From the IMG/VR virus record IMGVR_UViG_3300033388_000770, positions 1-46,794 of that record: a stretch of 46,794 nucleotides of DNA; one strand, given 5' to 3'. Position 1 is the stretch's first letter. The number at the start of each line of letters is the position of its first letter. A model generated the notes under the pieces. That model was not told where the DNA came from and did no database searches. It saw only the letters and a program-made list of their open reading frames with translations. Positions 9,501 to 17,302 of the stretch are shown piece after piece. A program made the translations under genes and the position numbers. The stretch comes from a virus.

Positions 9501-9916
9501 CAGCTCCACTTTATATAGTTCAAAGAGATTACGACACCTTAGATATAGAACTTGAAATAAATATAACAGACATACAGATTGTAGGAACATCACCAGATGG
9601 GTATAATGTCCAGACAGCTTTGCAATGGATGTTTGTTTATGAAAATAAAATGTATATACTTGTTAGTGGTATTCAATTATATGAAATAGATACAAATTTC
9701 CCTTACAATACTACATTAATAAATGACAACACAGCATTCTTTGGTCCAGGTGAGTTTAATAATCAATATTTAAGAACTTGGAGTAATGCAGGTGAATGTA
9801 ATGGAAATTTATCTTTTATTCCATCAACAAGCCCAACTACCACTACCACTACTACTGTTGACCCATCAGGACCTAGTACAATATGGATAAAGTTTGACCC
9901 TATAACACCAGCGTAG
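6584..9916 (+). CDS. Large modular surface protein: FDLYSD domain, beta-propeller and inserted lectin-like domains
   Basis: 1110 residues. Residues 1-62 form the small 'GPFDLYSDVDGFTTPF' domain shared with five other genes here. Next come two CxFSGxIxC motifs and a Thr linker, then a propeller-like region that starts around residue 115. At about residue 176 the propeller is interrupted by a copy (176-375) of the beta domain found in the VWA protein, after which it resumes (IREWDIDTSG). A further beta domain lies at about 625-800 (ATWIPALTEQVDGEWVYTGP), then another propeller-like region (CTWARPARGTSGVDSF) and a C-terminal Thr linker with a short tail. It ends in TAG, unusual in this window. 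Likely a host-range or decoration fibre. Confidence 0.65.
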   Translation: MIIFITLSFAGAESGPFDLYSDVDGFTTPFAQNVSKADLLLGYEVVAPDGTTTVRLLDLGADCAPFTTDIYNCATPNCDFSGEINCIIPDCNFSGTIVCPAPETTTTTTTGYPGFSPCTWSTYGGNPGEIAVYDFNTNSSTVVLVPNDFTTTSGINRPICSTSSKLWLASYPVNSTTCGNIDITQPEGFPNAVTGNGTKTLSNGIVLTTTYTGPDPIYDSTPGSFDLCDGFYINRTNTSTSASLALKVNGELTMEFDPPINCIQFISSAWGYSGDPKTEGDIEIVSVTSESSIIGEQILQCTRGNDEEDIPTYETIQISPNQVNMQAYQEFENSSFQVGSTKITAEDKGISQLVLTNISPTNVRGVIIDFYVGDFNVNNARPPELQYIREWDIDTSGPTPTLSFVREISIDVDNLSNRGIWGSEITAIATTSDNNTLLAGFGARDDGENSMGVYSWDISTSGNILLNENNKIDKANVSFGNTYGITTELTGMFITNDDNVIVSARYYENESPNNAANRVRQYEGLDLSSWTSSSPVINLQQRGVPEFTNAWTSTSKAMPVWGVNGLLQVIQPETLKVYNIDQVGPYDATLSGTVADDTVWIHTSTGCANVNIQYDDCEEATWIPALTEQVDGEWVYTGPATFTYAGVEVTASASQDNMQLRSGDTVGGIPQEGCSGISNPAANGVLRSVRGFDFTITLSFSEPVNNIPIRAAVLNSQPDLSGGDVYTFDTNTGTPNVSISVGCNVQVQGNIIGGGVPDYDTEGDGEFIITSDTPFTILTISGDAPTGGPILLGCVDVETTCTWARPARGTSGVDSFYRYNPLSNQYQFVDLPDSFGTPPDYIIGSGSSQNIMFQYLTNSSLERLSIKRWNLSDLSIVETSDPNNIIDISWPSDEYFLAPGVCVVNDNTLLLNSININNDPSTGKIYKLVINEDDSYTLTFLFDLLTDQSYWRTPIYSNNKIIYQRSDTQDGEPAPLYIVQRDYDTLDIELEINITDIQIVGTSPDGYNVQTALQWMFVYENKMYILVSGIQLYEIDTNFPYNTTLINDNTAFFGPGEFNNQYLRTWSNAGECNGNLSFIPSTSPTTTTTTTVDPSGPSTIWIKFDPITPA

Positions 9917-9925
9917 ATATAAATT

Positions 9926-11248
9926 ATGAAAGTAACACAAAAAATAAAAGATAAATTAAGAGAGGTTCGCAGATCAAATCCAGGTCTTACTTCTGTGTGG
10001 TATGGTTATAAATCATCTAATGGAGTTAGTACAGGAGAGTTGAGTGTTGTATGTGGTGTTGAAAAGAAAAAACCCCTTTCAGAATTATCTAATGATGAGA
10101 TTATACCAACTGAAGTGAAAGTTGGAAGTCAGTCTATTAAAACAGATATTGTGGAAATAGGTAAACCAGAGCTACTAGGTACTTGTAATTCTGCATGTGG
10201 TCAAAACATAGGATCAGCATCAATACCTAACAGATCATATACAAGACCTATTAAAGGTGGTTTATCTATAAGTACAAACAATACATCAGGTGGTGTTGGT
10301 ACATTTGGTTTAGTTGTAAAAGATGTTGCTACAGGAGCAATATTAGGACTTAGTAATAATCATGTTACAATTGCAGATGCATTTTATACAGACTCTAGAA
10401 ATTTATCTGGAGTGATACAAAATGATTATGATCCAACAAATAATATATACCAAGGAACTGAAGGAACTGTTGCTGGAGGAAGTTGGACAGAATACTTCAC
10501 CTCAGCAAATATAATTGGAAGAGGTGTGAGATATGTTCCTGTTCACCCACAGAGTTCAGGATTAGTAAATAATGTAGATGCTGCATTATTCTCATTAAAA
10601 TCTAATGTTATAAGTCTTTTTGAAAGTTGGAAGCAAGTAGGACTAGATTCAATTATAACAAGTAATCTCCCTTTTGCTACAACTTCGGAAATAGATAATG
10701 CTCTTGCAAGTAACCCAGAATTATATAGTTCAGGAAGAACAACAGGTCCTAAAGGTGGAGCTAGTTGTCCCATGAGAATTTTTACAACAACAGGAGGATT
10801 TCCTATTTCATATAAAAGACAAGGAGTAAGCACTCTTATTGAAATGGAAGATATTATAGGATATTTTAAACCTCCTTTAGAAGATCCTACATCACAAGAT
10901 CCAAGTGACCTTTGTTGTAACCCAGTAAGGGGTGGAGATTCAGGATCTGCTTTAATTGCTAATATAGGAGGAACTATAAAAGTAATTGGACTAGTTTTTG
11001 CTGGAGGTGGTTCAGGATGTGACGGTGGACAAAATTCATATCAAGTTGGATGGGCTTGCAGAATAGACGAAGTAGCTAACCAATTAGGAATTACTAGCCT
11101 TGATGCAGGTGATTTATTTACTGTTGTAAATGAAAACTCAATAGAGTATGTAACTGAACTTGGAGGAAGTGATCAAATAAATAAAGAATGTGATGGAGCA
11201 ACTTATTGGCAAGTTGGTCTAACAGATACATTAAATAACCCTTGTTAA
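9926..11248 (+). CDS. Trypsin-like (chymotrypsin-fold) serine protease
   Basis: 440 residues without a signal peptide. The catalytic triad is readable: His146 in GLSNNHVTIAD, Asp218 in NNVDAALFSL and Ser339 in RGGDSGSALI, the last matching the classical GDSG nucleophile motif. Spacing and order fit chymotrypsin-family proteases. Residues 1-110 form an N-terminal region with several Cys (TCNSACGQ near 86-92). Many bacterial and phage homologues have no secretion signal and act in assembly. Lying between the large fibre protein and the collar protein, it may mature fibre or capsid proteins, or degrade host-surface protein as part of the virion. The enzyme class is well supported; the substrate is unknown. 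Confidence 0.82.
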   Translation: MKVTQKIKDKLREVRRSNPGLTSVWYGYKSSNGVSTGELSVVCGVEKKKPLSELSNDEIIPTEVKVGSQSIKTDIVEIGKPELLGTCNSACGQNIGSASIPNRSYTRPIKGGLSISTNNTSGGVGTFGLVVKDVATGAILGLSNNHVTIADAFYTDSRNLSGVIQNDYDPTNNIYQGTEGTVAGGSWTEYFTSANIIGRGVRYVPVHPQSSGLVNNVDAALFSLKSNVISLFESWKQVGLDSIITSNLPFATTSEIDNALASNPELYSSGRTTGPKGGASCPMRIFTTTGGFPISYKRQGVSTLIEMEDIIGYFKPPLEDPTSQDPSDLCCNPVRGGDSGSALIANIGGTIKVIGLVFAGGGSGCDGGQNSYQVGWACRIDEVANQLGITSLDAGDLFTVVNENSIEYVTELGGSDQINKECDGATYWQVGLTDTLNNPC

Positions 11249-11261
11249 AATATAAAATACC

Positions 11262-12374
11262 ATGTCAAATAATTGCTCAAATTGCTATAACGGATGTACT
11301 GAGATAACCTCAGACAAGTGCGTTAAATATACAGGGGTAGATGTCCCTGTTCTAGGAATAAAAAATGGAGACTCTCTATCTTATGTAGAGCAGTCATTAA
11401 TAGGTTTTCTAACCTCATCGCTTGATGGTACAGGAATATTTCCTGTAATACCACAGACAGATATATGTCCAAGTTTACAAGCAGAACTAGACGATTGTAA
11501 TCCCCTTTCATTAAATAATTACTTAACAGGAATCGTAAAGTTTTTATGTAGTTTGGAAGAACAAATTTCAGGAGGAGGAGAAGAAGGAGGAGAAACACCG
11601 TTACCAGCCTATGACCTAGAATGTATAGATATCCCAGCAGGTTCAGATCCAAGTGATACACAGGTAGTGTTACAAACTGTAATATACAAAGTTTGTACAC
11701 TAGTTGATCAACTTAATGGTTTTATAAATTTTGTTGAAAACACTTATGTTAAAATTTCAGATATAAATACGTATATTGAAAACTATATACAAAATGATCC
11801 AGGTCAACAACTTATTGCTAATAGAATGGTTCCTTATTCAATTGTTGCTGCCACTGGAGGTTCTGCATTTCTTAATAACTTTGATGCTTCTGGTGCTGGT
11901 ATAGGTGATTGGGTAAGTATATATTTATGTAATGGTGAAAATGGAACTCCTGATTTAAGAGGTAGAGTACCAGTTGGAACTAGTGATGGAAGTATGCTTG
12001 GTGGACAAATGGATGTAGCTGTAGATCCTGCTCAACCTGGTAACCCAACTTATACAACAACAACTCCACAAGGTGGCAATAGTGTAGTTTTGAGTCAAGG
12101 ACAAATTCCTTCACATACACACGCTGTTACTATTGGACCATCAACACCTACAATAACTCCTACAGGATGGGCAGCAGGACCTTACGTTGGTCCAGGTATA
12201 CCAGGTGGTGGGGGATTTGATGGTGGAGGTAATGCTTTTAGACAAAGACAGTTTAATGCAGACCCTCTTCCTCCACACACACATACTGTTACTCTTAATC
12301 CTACAGGTGGTGGACAACCACATAGTAACTATCAACCTGGACTTGGAGTATATTATATAATTTACATACCTTAA
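11262..12374 (+). CDS. Tail fibre protein with C-terminal phage tail-collar domain
   Basis: 370 residues. The N-terminus is Cys-rich (CSNCYNGC) with a 'KYTGVDVPVLGIKNGDSLSYVEQSLIGF' type module, then a Gly/Glu hinge (SGGGEEGGE) and a helical connector. The C-terminal 180 residues match the phage tail-collar (microcystin-dependent protein-like) domain: GDWVSIYLCNGENGTPDLRG, two HTH metal-binding motifs (SHTHAVT near 284, PHTHTVT near 340) and the ending HSNYQPGLGVYYIIYI. In this family that domain forms the trimeric fibre tip involved in receptor binding. The downstream gene carries a related small module, consistent with a fibre operon. Confidence 0.82.
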   Translation: MSNNCSNCYNGCTEITSDKCVKYTGVDVPVLGIKNGDSLSYVEQSLIGFLTSSLDGTGIFPVIPQTDICPSLQAELDDCNPLSLNNYLTGIVKFLCSLEEQISGGGEEGGETPLPAYDLECIDIPAGSDPSDTQVVLQTVIYKVCTLVDQLNGFINFVENTYVKISDINTYIENYIQNDPGQQLIANRMVPYSIVAATGGSAFLNNFDASGAGIGDWVSIYLCNGENGTPDLRGRVPVGTSDGSMLGGQMDVAVDPAQPGNPTYTTTTPQGGNSVVLSQGQIPSHTHAVTIGPSTPTITPTGWAAGPYVGPGIPGGGGFDGGGNAFRQRQFNADPLPPHTHTVTLNPTGGGQPHSNYQPGLGVYYIIYIP

Positions 12375-12385
12375 AACAAAATAAA

Positions 12386-12712
12386 ATGGCATACCTACCT
12401 GTAAACCCTTGCTGCACTGATGTAGTTTTAAATAACCCTTGTGGATGCACAAGTACATGTAATCAATGTACTAACTCCTGTGGAACAAATGGTACTGTAT
12501 CGAGCACAGTTGTGTACGATGGTCCAACTCTTCCAGGATCTGGTGTGGAAGCTTGTGATACAATCAATGTAGCATTATCAAAAATAGACTCTGTTCTTGT
12601 CGAGTTAAAAAATCAAGTTGCAACTAACACTAGTGACATTGCTTCTATTAAAGAACAGATAATAAACATTAACTCACAAATAACAAACATTAATAACAAC
12701 TGTTGTTCATAA
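12386..12712 (+). CDS. Small Cys-rich coiled-coil protein of the fibre module
   Basis: 108 residues. The first 40 hold a cluster of cysteines (NPCGCTSTCNQCTNSCG). Then follows VVYDGPTLPGSGVEACDTIN, resembling the short module in the collar protein, and a C-terminal coiled coil with regular spacing (LVELKNQVATNTSDIASIKE) ending INNNCCS. This looks like a trimerising fibre stalk or chaperone rather than an enzyme. It starts 11 bases after the collar gene stop and is followed two bases after its own stop by the next ATG. Confidence 0.6.
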   Translation: MAYLPVNPCCTDVVLNNPCGCTSTCNQCTNSCGTNGTVSSTVVYDGPTLPGSGVEACDTINVALSKIDSVLVELKNQVATNTSDIASIKEQIININSQITNINNNCCS

Positions 12713-12714
12713 TC

Positions 12715-12963
12715 ATGACCGTACTACTAACCATATCTCAAATAGGACCTGATAACTCTGAATTTAACTTATACTCAGATGTAGATAATTTCACTACTCC
12801 TTTTGAAACAAATGTATCAGACACTGACTTGTTAAATGGATACACTAGTTCTCTAGTTCCAGATTACACAAACATTGTACGAGTGCAGGCTTTAGGCAAG
12901 TGCGTCAATTATTTGGATATAGTTTTAGAAAATATAACAACAACAACAACTTTAATACCTTAA
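12715..12963 (+). CDS. FDLYSD-family small structural protein (copy with short Thr tail)
   Basis: 82 residues. I choose the ATG at 12715 rather than the in-frame TTG at 12703, because the ATG gives MTVLLTIS, matching the starts of its paralogues, and lies two bases after the upstream stop. The core reads FNLYSDVDNFTTPFETNVSD followed by a TxIVRV strand and a Cys, as in the other family members, then ends in TTTTTLIP. It is probably a small beta-sandwich module that attaches to or decorates fibres. Confidence 0.7.
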   Translation: MTVLLTISQIGPDNSEFNLYSDVDNFTTPFETNVSDTDLLNGYTSSLVPDYTNIVRVQALGKCVNYLDIVLENITTTTTLIP

Positions 12964-12966
12964 ACC

Positions 12967-14208
12967 ATGTTAATACAAATAACCATAACCATTCCACCTG
13001 GAGGCGCTGCTGGACCTTTTGACTTATATTCAGATGCGGACGGATTTACAACTCCATTTGAAACACAAGTCCCAGCTGTAGATTTAGTAGCTGGATATAC
13101 AGTTACACTTCCTATGGGAGCAACCATTATACGAGTTTGCTCTGTTGGTACATGTGAAAATTGTATTGACTTACCAACTAATTGTCCAACTACTACAACA
13201 ACAACTGTTGCACCTACCACTACAACAACAACAACGGTAGCTACAACAACTACAAGTACAACAGTAGCTCCGACAACAACAACAACAACTACTGCAGCAA
13301 CAACAACTACAACTACCACTGCAGCAACTACTACAACTACTACCACTGCACCTACAACAACAACTACTACTACAGCAGCTACTACAACTACAACTACTAC
13401 TGGAAATCCTGAAAAGTTAGGTTGGGAACTTACAACTACTACAGCTTCTGAAATATTTGCTGTAGGTATGCAAATACTTGTAAATGATGTTGTTCAAGTT
13501 CAGGAAAGTATTGATGGAGCTAACTATCCGTTAACAGGTGAGATTCTGGTTGGTACAGGAGCAACCGTAAAAGTAATAGTTACAAATCAAAAGACTGGAA
13601 TACATACTTTCCAAAACAGAGCACTATTACAAGGTCTTGGATCACCAGCTGTAATATTAAGTGATACTCAATCTGCAACTAATTCACTTGTTTCTGATGT
13701 ATCATTTATTAAAGGTGGACTTACAGAAGATCTTGAGGTCATTGGTAATATTATAGTAAATACAACAACTACTAGTACTACAACAATTATAGAGACAACA
13801 ACTACTAGTACAACCACTGCAGCCCCAACAACAACTACCACTACGACTAGTGCTGTAGGAGCTTGTGATTTAGGTACTATAACAGCAACTGCACCTTCTC
13901 AAACAACTACAACTACTACTACAGTGGGTGGGTTGACACAAGGATTATTAAGTGAATTTGGACAAACAAGTTCTACTTCTGCATGTACTCAAAGTACAAC
14001 ATTAGATGTTTGGGTGTCCAACGTTAATGCAAGTAATGCACCAACTACTAGCTCTGTTATTTATCTGAATGCGATGGGAACTTCTGTTTTCCAAGGTAAT
14101 ACTTTACAACCATGGCACATCTTTGAAGTTTCAGGTAGTGCACAGTATTCATTTGAAGTTGACGGAAATGGTAATGTTGGAGGACCAATCGATATATGTA
14201 CAGTTTAA
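12967..14208 (+). CDS. FDLYSD-domain protein with long poly-Thr stalk and C-terminal domains
   Basis: 413 residues. Residues 1-70 are the FDLYSD domain (GPFDLYSDADGFTTPF ... IIRVCSVGTC). Residues about 73-147 are almost entirely threonine in blocks of six or seven separated by AA, AP, VA or VAP, giving a nine-residue period for much of the run. Then follow a beta-rich domain (GNPEKLGWELTTTTASEIFA to VIGNIIVN), a second Thr linker, a short CDLGTITATAP motif, another Thr linker, and a final beta-rich domain (about 320-413). No signal peptide. The stalk probably acts as an extended spacer between surface domains, possibly glycosylated. Confidence 0.68.
   Translation: MLIQITITIPPGGAAGPFDLYSDADGFTTPFETQVPAVDLVAGYTVTLPMGATIIRVCSVGTCENCIDLPTNCPTTTTTTVAPTTTTTTTVATTTTSTTVAPTTTTTTTAATTTTTTTAATTTTTTTAPTTTTTTTAATTTTTTTGNPEKLGWELTTTTASEIFAVGMQILVNDVVQVQESIDGANYPLTGEILVGTGATVKVIVTNQKTGIHTFQNRALLQGLGSPAVILSDTQSATNSLVSDVSFIKGGLTEDLEVIGNIIVNTTTTSTTTIIETTTTSTTTAAPTTTTTTTSAVGACDLGTITATAPSQTTTTTTTVGGLTQGLLSEFGQTSSTSACTQSTTLDVWVSNVNASNAPTTSSVIYLNAMGTSVFQGNTLQPWHIFEVSGSAQYSFEVDGNGNVGGPIDICTV
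13184..13407 (+). repeat. Poly-threonine coding repeat (ACN)n, about 27-bp period
   Basis: Eight threonine blocks are separated by VAP, VA, VAP, AA, AA, AP and AA. ACA, ACT and ACC codons are mixed irregularly, so amino-acid content rather than DNA identity is conserved. Complementary and shifted frames appear open only because of this low complexity. The run could be a site of slippage or recombination between the Thr-linked genes. Confidence 0.9.
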
Positions 14209-14234
14209 TTTATAAATCTTAAAAACAATATAAT

Positions 14235-14471
14235 ATGGCTTTTACCGTAAATGTAAAAATAACAGCACCAGTTGGAGCTGATTCAGGACCTTGTGATATA
14301 TATGAAAATGGTGATCTTTACACCACTCCTGTAGCTACTGGTGTGTCAATAAGCTCCCTCACATCACCAGCTGGTTTTGATGTTGGGGTAAATCAAAACA
14401 CAACACTTATAAGAGTTTATAACACTGGAACGTGTTCAAACTTTGAGACTGTTGCAATCTTATTTTCATAA
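14235..14471 (+). CDS. FDLYSD-family small structural protein (divergent copy)
   Basis: 78 residues, a single domain. The start MAFTVNVKITAPVGADSGPC and the later TTPVATGVSI, TLIRVYNTGTC pattern align by eye with the paralogues, although FDLYSD is replaced by CDIYENGDLYTTP. The leader before the ATG is A-rich (AAAAACAATATAAT), the usual start context here. No other domain is present, so it may be a free-standing decoration or assembly subunit. Confidence 0.68.
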   Translation: MAFTVNVKITAPVGADSGPCDIYENGDLYTTPVATGVSISSLTSPAGFDVGVNQNTTLIRVYNTGTCSNFETVAILFS

Positions 14472-14477
14472 TACAAT

Positions 14478-14705
14478 ATGACAGCTTTAATAAAAATAGA
14501 CACAATAGGTGAAGATCTTCATTTGTTTAACCTCTACTCGGACATAAATAACTTTACAGCTCCATTTGCAACAAATGTAACTAGAGATGAACTGTTAGGT
14601 AAGGATAAAGTAGATGGTTATCCAACTGATCAATTGCCTGATTTAGCAACAGTTGTTAGAGTTATGGCAATTGATGAAGGGGTATTCCTAGATATTAATG
14701 TATAA
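14478..14705 (+). CDS. FDLYSD-family small structural protein (last copy before terminator)
   Basis: 75 residues. It keeps the core FNLYSDINNFTAPFATNVTR and a TVVRVMAID strand, but lacks the Cys seen after that strand in its relatives. It starts six bases after the preceding stop and is the last gene before the terminator at 14737-14770. Its function is inferred only from family membership and position in the fibre module. Confidence 0.66.
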   Translation: MTALIKIDTIGEDLHLFNLYSDINNFTAPFATNVTRDELLGKDKVDGYPTDQLPDLATVVRVMAIDEGVFLDINV

Positions 14706-14710
14706 AAAGT

Positions 14711-14770
14711 CTTGTTTTGTTGGTTTTACAAGGCTTCTCCTAGGGTTATTAGTAGCCCTAGGAGTTTTTT
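14711..14770 (+). terminator. Rho-independent terminator with small upstream hairpin
   Basis: CTCCTAGGG 14737-14745 pairs perfectly with CCCTAGGAG 14756-14764 around a ten-base loop and runs into six T (14765-14770). A weaker stem, CTTGT 14711-14715 with ACAAG 14728-14732, precedes it. It ends the fibre module just before a promoter. Confidence 0.93.
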
Positions 14771-14779
14771 ATTTATAAC

Positions 14780-14851
14780 TAAATTGATTATAAATAATAA
14801 CCTGGTTTAGTAAATTTATTTGTAATATCCAAAATAAATTTTATATCTTTA
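14780..14851 (+). promoter_or_regulatory. Bacteroidetes-type promoter with 15-bp upstream box (copy 1)
   Basis: TTTG at 14819-14822 and TATCTTTA at 14844-14851, 21 bases apart, match the Bacteroidetes -33 TTTG / -7 TAnnTTTG consensus (last base A instead of G). The 15-base box TAAATTGATTATAAA (14780-14794) recurs exactly at 33303-33317, with the -7 element at the same distance. The site lies between a terminator and the ATG at 14880. Confidence 0.75.
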
Positions 14852-14879
14852 CAATATTTTTTAACTAAAGCACAATTAA

Positions 14880-16085
14880 ATGTCGTACAATGAGAAACTA
14901 CTCAGACAGCTAGAGGGACTACTGGGCTGGAAGAAAAGTAAAAAGTTTTATGCTGAAAAGCTAAACATAACAGAAGATGAAGTAGATGAATTAATTAAGG
15001 AGATCAGAAGTAGAGACAAAGATGAAGGAGAAGCATTCTTAAAAACATCAAACGATTCAACAACCTTTGAATCACTAAAGAAGGTTAACAATGAGAAGGG
15101 AACTATAGAGAGTACGATTACTCTTGATTATGAACCTAAAGACCACCTGGAGCTAGCAAAGCTTCACAAAATAGACCTAGACAAATACATAATTACAAAC
15201 TACTGGTCTAAAGTACTTCCAAGCGGAAAGTTTACTTCCTCAGTATTTTCAAAGAGGAAAACACCAAAGAACTATAAATCAAATTACATTCCAATCCCTT
15301 CACCAGAGAGAAATGGTAATAGAGATATTACAGATGTTGAAATATCTTTATCTGATTACCATTTAGCAAAACGATACGTTGATGGTGATAACAATCCTGC
15401 AGTAAGAGCAAGAAGATTCTTTGATGTGGCTCAAAATTTGATGCACAAAGTAAGATCTGTTTATGATGTAGACAAGGTGGTATTCCCAATATCTAATGAC
15501 TTTTTTCATACAGATAACTATCAAAATTCAACAACAAACGGAACACCACAAGACACTATATTAGATTATTCTTCTGAGTATGAATTAGGTTTTGCAGTAC
15601 TTGTAGATACTATCAAGATGTTAAAAGCAAACTCTAATCATGTAGAAGTTATATTAGTACAAGGTAATCATGATAGAACAAAGTCTTTTTATCTAGCACA
15701 TGCATTAGATATATACTTTACAGATGAAAAGAATATAAGCTTTATAAGAGATGAAGGATTAATAAAAGCAACTGTAGTTGGTGAAACATTTATAGGTTAC
15801 CATCATGGGAACTGTAAGATAGATCAACTACCACTATTATTTGCCACTCATCCAAAGTATGCATCTATGTTTGGTAATTCTAAATATAGAGAAGTCCATA
15901 CAGGTGATAAACATCACTATATGGCTAAAGAAATAAAAGGGGTTAGAATACAACAAATGCCTAGTTTATCTGGTACAGATAGATGGCATAAAGATAACAA
16001 CTTTGTACATAGTGTACGAGCTGCTCTTGCTTTAGTCTATGATAATGATCTTGGTAAGGTGGCTGAATTTGAAGAAAGAATATAA
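14880..16085 (+). CDS. Calcineurin-like metallophosphoesterase with N-terminal helix-turn-helix-like segment
   Basis: 401 residues. Residues 1-45 look like a small helical DNA-binding segment (GWKKSKKFYAEKLNITEDEV). Residues about 150-395 carry the metallophosphoesterase motifs in order: D159-x-H161 in SLSDYH, an ND pair in SNDFFH (206-207), GNHD 262-265, HH in GYHHGN (308-309) and GDKHH (342-346), a variant of the final GHxH. All expected metal ligands are present, so it should be an active phosphodiesterase or phosphatase acting on nucleic acid, nucleotide or phosphoprotein. It is the first gene after the promoter and leads the ring/muzzle block, which is typical of crAss-like genomes as I recall them. 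Confidence 0.82.
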   Translation: MSYNEKLLRQLEGLLGWKKSKKFYAEKLNITEDEVDELIKEIRSRDKDEGEAFLKTSNDSTTFESLKKVNNEKGTIESTITLDYEPKDHLELAKLHKIDLDKYIITNYWSKVLPSGKFTSSVFSKRKTPKNYKSNYIPIPSPERNGNRDITDVEISLSDYHLAKRYVDGDNNPAVRARRFFDVAQNLMHKVRSVYDVDKVVFPISNDFFHTDNYQNSTTNGTPQDTILDYSSEYELGFAVLVDTIKMLKANSNHVEVILVQGNHDRTKSFYLAHALDIYFTDEKNISFIRDEGLIKATVVGETFIGYHHGNCKIDQLPLLFATHPKYASMFGNSKYREVHTGDKHHYMAKEIKGVRIQQMPSLSGTDRWHKDNNFVHSVRAALALVYDNDLGKVAEFEERI

Positions 16086-16087
16086 TT

Positions 16088-16813
16088 ATGGCAACATTAA
16101 GAAAATTGGTTTCAGATGTGCGATCTACGCATAAGATTTTATCAACTGATGCACTTATTACAGACAGAGCAATTGCTTCTGAAATAAGAAATAATGCCTT
16201 GACGTTAATTAAAAGAGAAACCAATGTAAGGAAGTTATGGGCTAGCGATACCCTGTTTACTACCATTCCTTGTTTAGAGATGGTAGAAGTTCCTATTTCA
16301 GAATGTTGTGAATATGCTGACCCTTGCACTGTAGCAAGAACTAAATTTAAACTACCTAGAATATCAGAAGGTAACTATCAATATGTAATTCAAGGTGTTT
16401 ACTCCATAAACGCTATGGGAGGAAAAGGTACTAAACTAAAAGAAATAACAATAAACAGATATCTAAATATACTGAAACTTAGAATAATTAAAAAGGACAG
16501 TTATTTTTGGATATCTAATGGTTACTTATATGTGAGTAACCCATTATTAAAATCAATAAGGTTGGCAGCATTATTTGAAGAAGATGTGCCTAATGAAATA
16601 ATGTATCCAGATTGTGATTGTGGCACAAATTATTCTGTAGAGGATCTATGTAAGAACCCACTGGATAAAGAATATGCACTTCCTGGATACTTAGAGCAAC
16701 AAGTCCTTGCAATGACTTCTACAAAACTTTTATCTACATATTTTCAAATTAAGACAGATATGAGTAACGAAGGAATAGATGGACAAGCACCAAACGCCCA
16801 GCCTACAAATTAA
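16088..16813 (+). CDS. crAss-like ring/tail-region structural protein
   Basis: 241 residues, starting two bases after the previous stop. It opens with a helical stretch (RKLVSDVRSTHKILSTDALI) containing DRAIASEIRNNALTLI. A Cys cluster follows (SECCEYADPC, near 73-82), then beta strands, a DCDCG motif near residue 177, and a C-terminal helix (EYALPGYLEQQVLAMTSTKL). From memory this pattern is characteristic of a conserved crAss-like structural-block gene near the ring proteins. A ring subunit of the neck is likely, but its exact ring is not decided here. Confidence 0.7.
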   Translation: MATLRKLVSDVRSTHKILSTDALITDRAIASEIRNNALTLIKRETNVRKLWASDTLFTTIPCLEMVEVPISECCEYADPCTVARTKFKLPRISEGNYQYVIQGVYSINAMGGKGTKLKEITINRYLNILKLRIIKKDSYFWISNGYLYVSNPLLKSIRLAALFEEDVPNEIMYPDCDCGTNYSVEDLCKNPLDKEYALPGYLEQQVLAMTSTKLLSTYFQIKTDMSNEGIDGQAPNAQPTN

Positions 16814-16819
16814 TAACAA

Positions 16820-17299
16820 ATGGCTAGAGTCTCTGTTGATTGGAGAAGTGCAAGTAAAGATAACTACAATGATTTCTGTAAGAAACACCCTTTGGTGAAT
16901 CTGTCTTTTGATGAGTGGAGAAATATATTGTATCAGTACAATGATGCATTTAAACACTATATATTAGAAACAGGAAAGAAAGAAAAGTTAGTAGGTAGCC
17001 TTGGACAATTTTCTATAAACAAAAAGAAAAGAAGAAGAGTGAAAGGTGTAGATGGTAAAGAGTTTGTTAACTTACCTATTGACTGGCAGAAAACTAAAGA
17101 GAAAGGAAAAGTTATATATAACTTTAACTATCACACAGAAGGATATTTCTTTGGGTGGATGTGGTTTAAAGATAGCGCTAGATTTAGGAACTCTGAATTA
17201 TGGTACTTTAAACCCTCAAGAATTACCTCAAGATTATTATCACACTATATAAAAACTGACGATAAATACCAACACATGTATCATGAATGGAAAAAATAA
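16820..17299 (+). CDS. Conserved crAss-like structural-block protein
   Basis: 159 residues, basic and rich in aromatic residues. Recognisable pieces are WRSASKDNYNDFCKKHP near the start, a Lys/Arg-rich stretch (INKKKRRRVKG), LPIDWQKTKEKGKVIYNFNY in the middle and WYFKPSRITSRLLSHYI at the end. I recall this as one of the best conserved small proteins of the crAss-like ring/muzzle cluster. The high positive charge suits contact with DNA or with an acidic partner. No enzymatic motif is seen. Spacing to its neighbours is six and three bases, so it is tightly co-expressed. Confidence 0.72.
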   Translation: MARVSVDWRSASKDNYNDFCKKHPLVNLSFDEWRNILYQYNDAFKHYILETGKKEKLVGSLGQFSINKKKRRRVKGVDGKEFVNLPIDWQKTKEKGKVIYNFNYHTEGYFFGWMWFKDSARFRNSELWYFKPSRITSRLLSHYIKTDDKYQHMYHEWKK

Positions 17300-17302
17300 A
17301 TT

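Noticed and set aside
12703-12714. TTG start four codons upstream of the 12715 gene
   Set aside because: It overlaps the previous gene, and the ATG at 12715 gives the same N-terminus type as the paralogues.
13184-13407. CRISPR-like or minisatellite array
   Set aside because: There are no unique spacers and no constant repeat; the pattern is a mixed-codon threonine tract inside a gene.
12960-13412. Valine-rich minus-strand ORF (12960-13346) and Asn/Tyr-rich plus-strand ORF (13182-13412)
   Set aside because: Both are readings of the Thr-codon repeat in other frames; neither has natural composition beyond the repeat.
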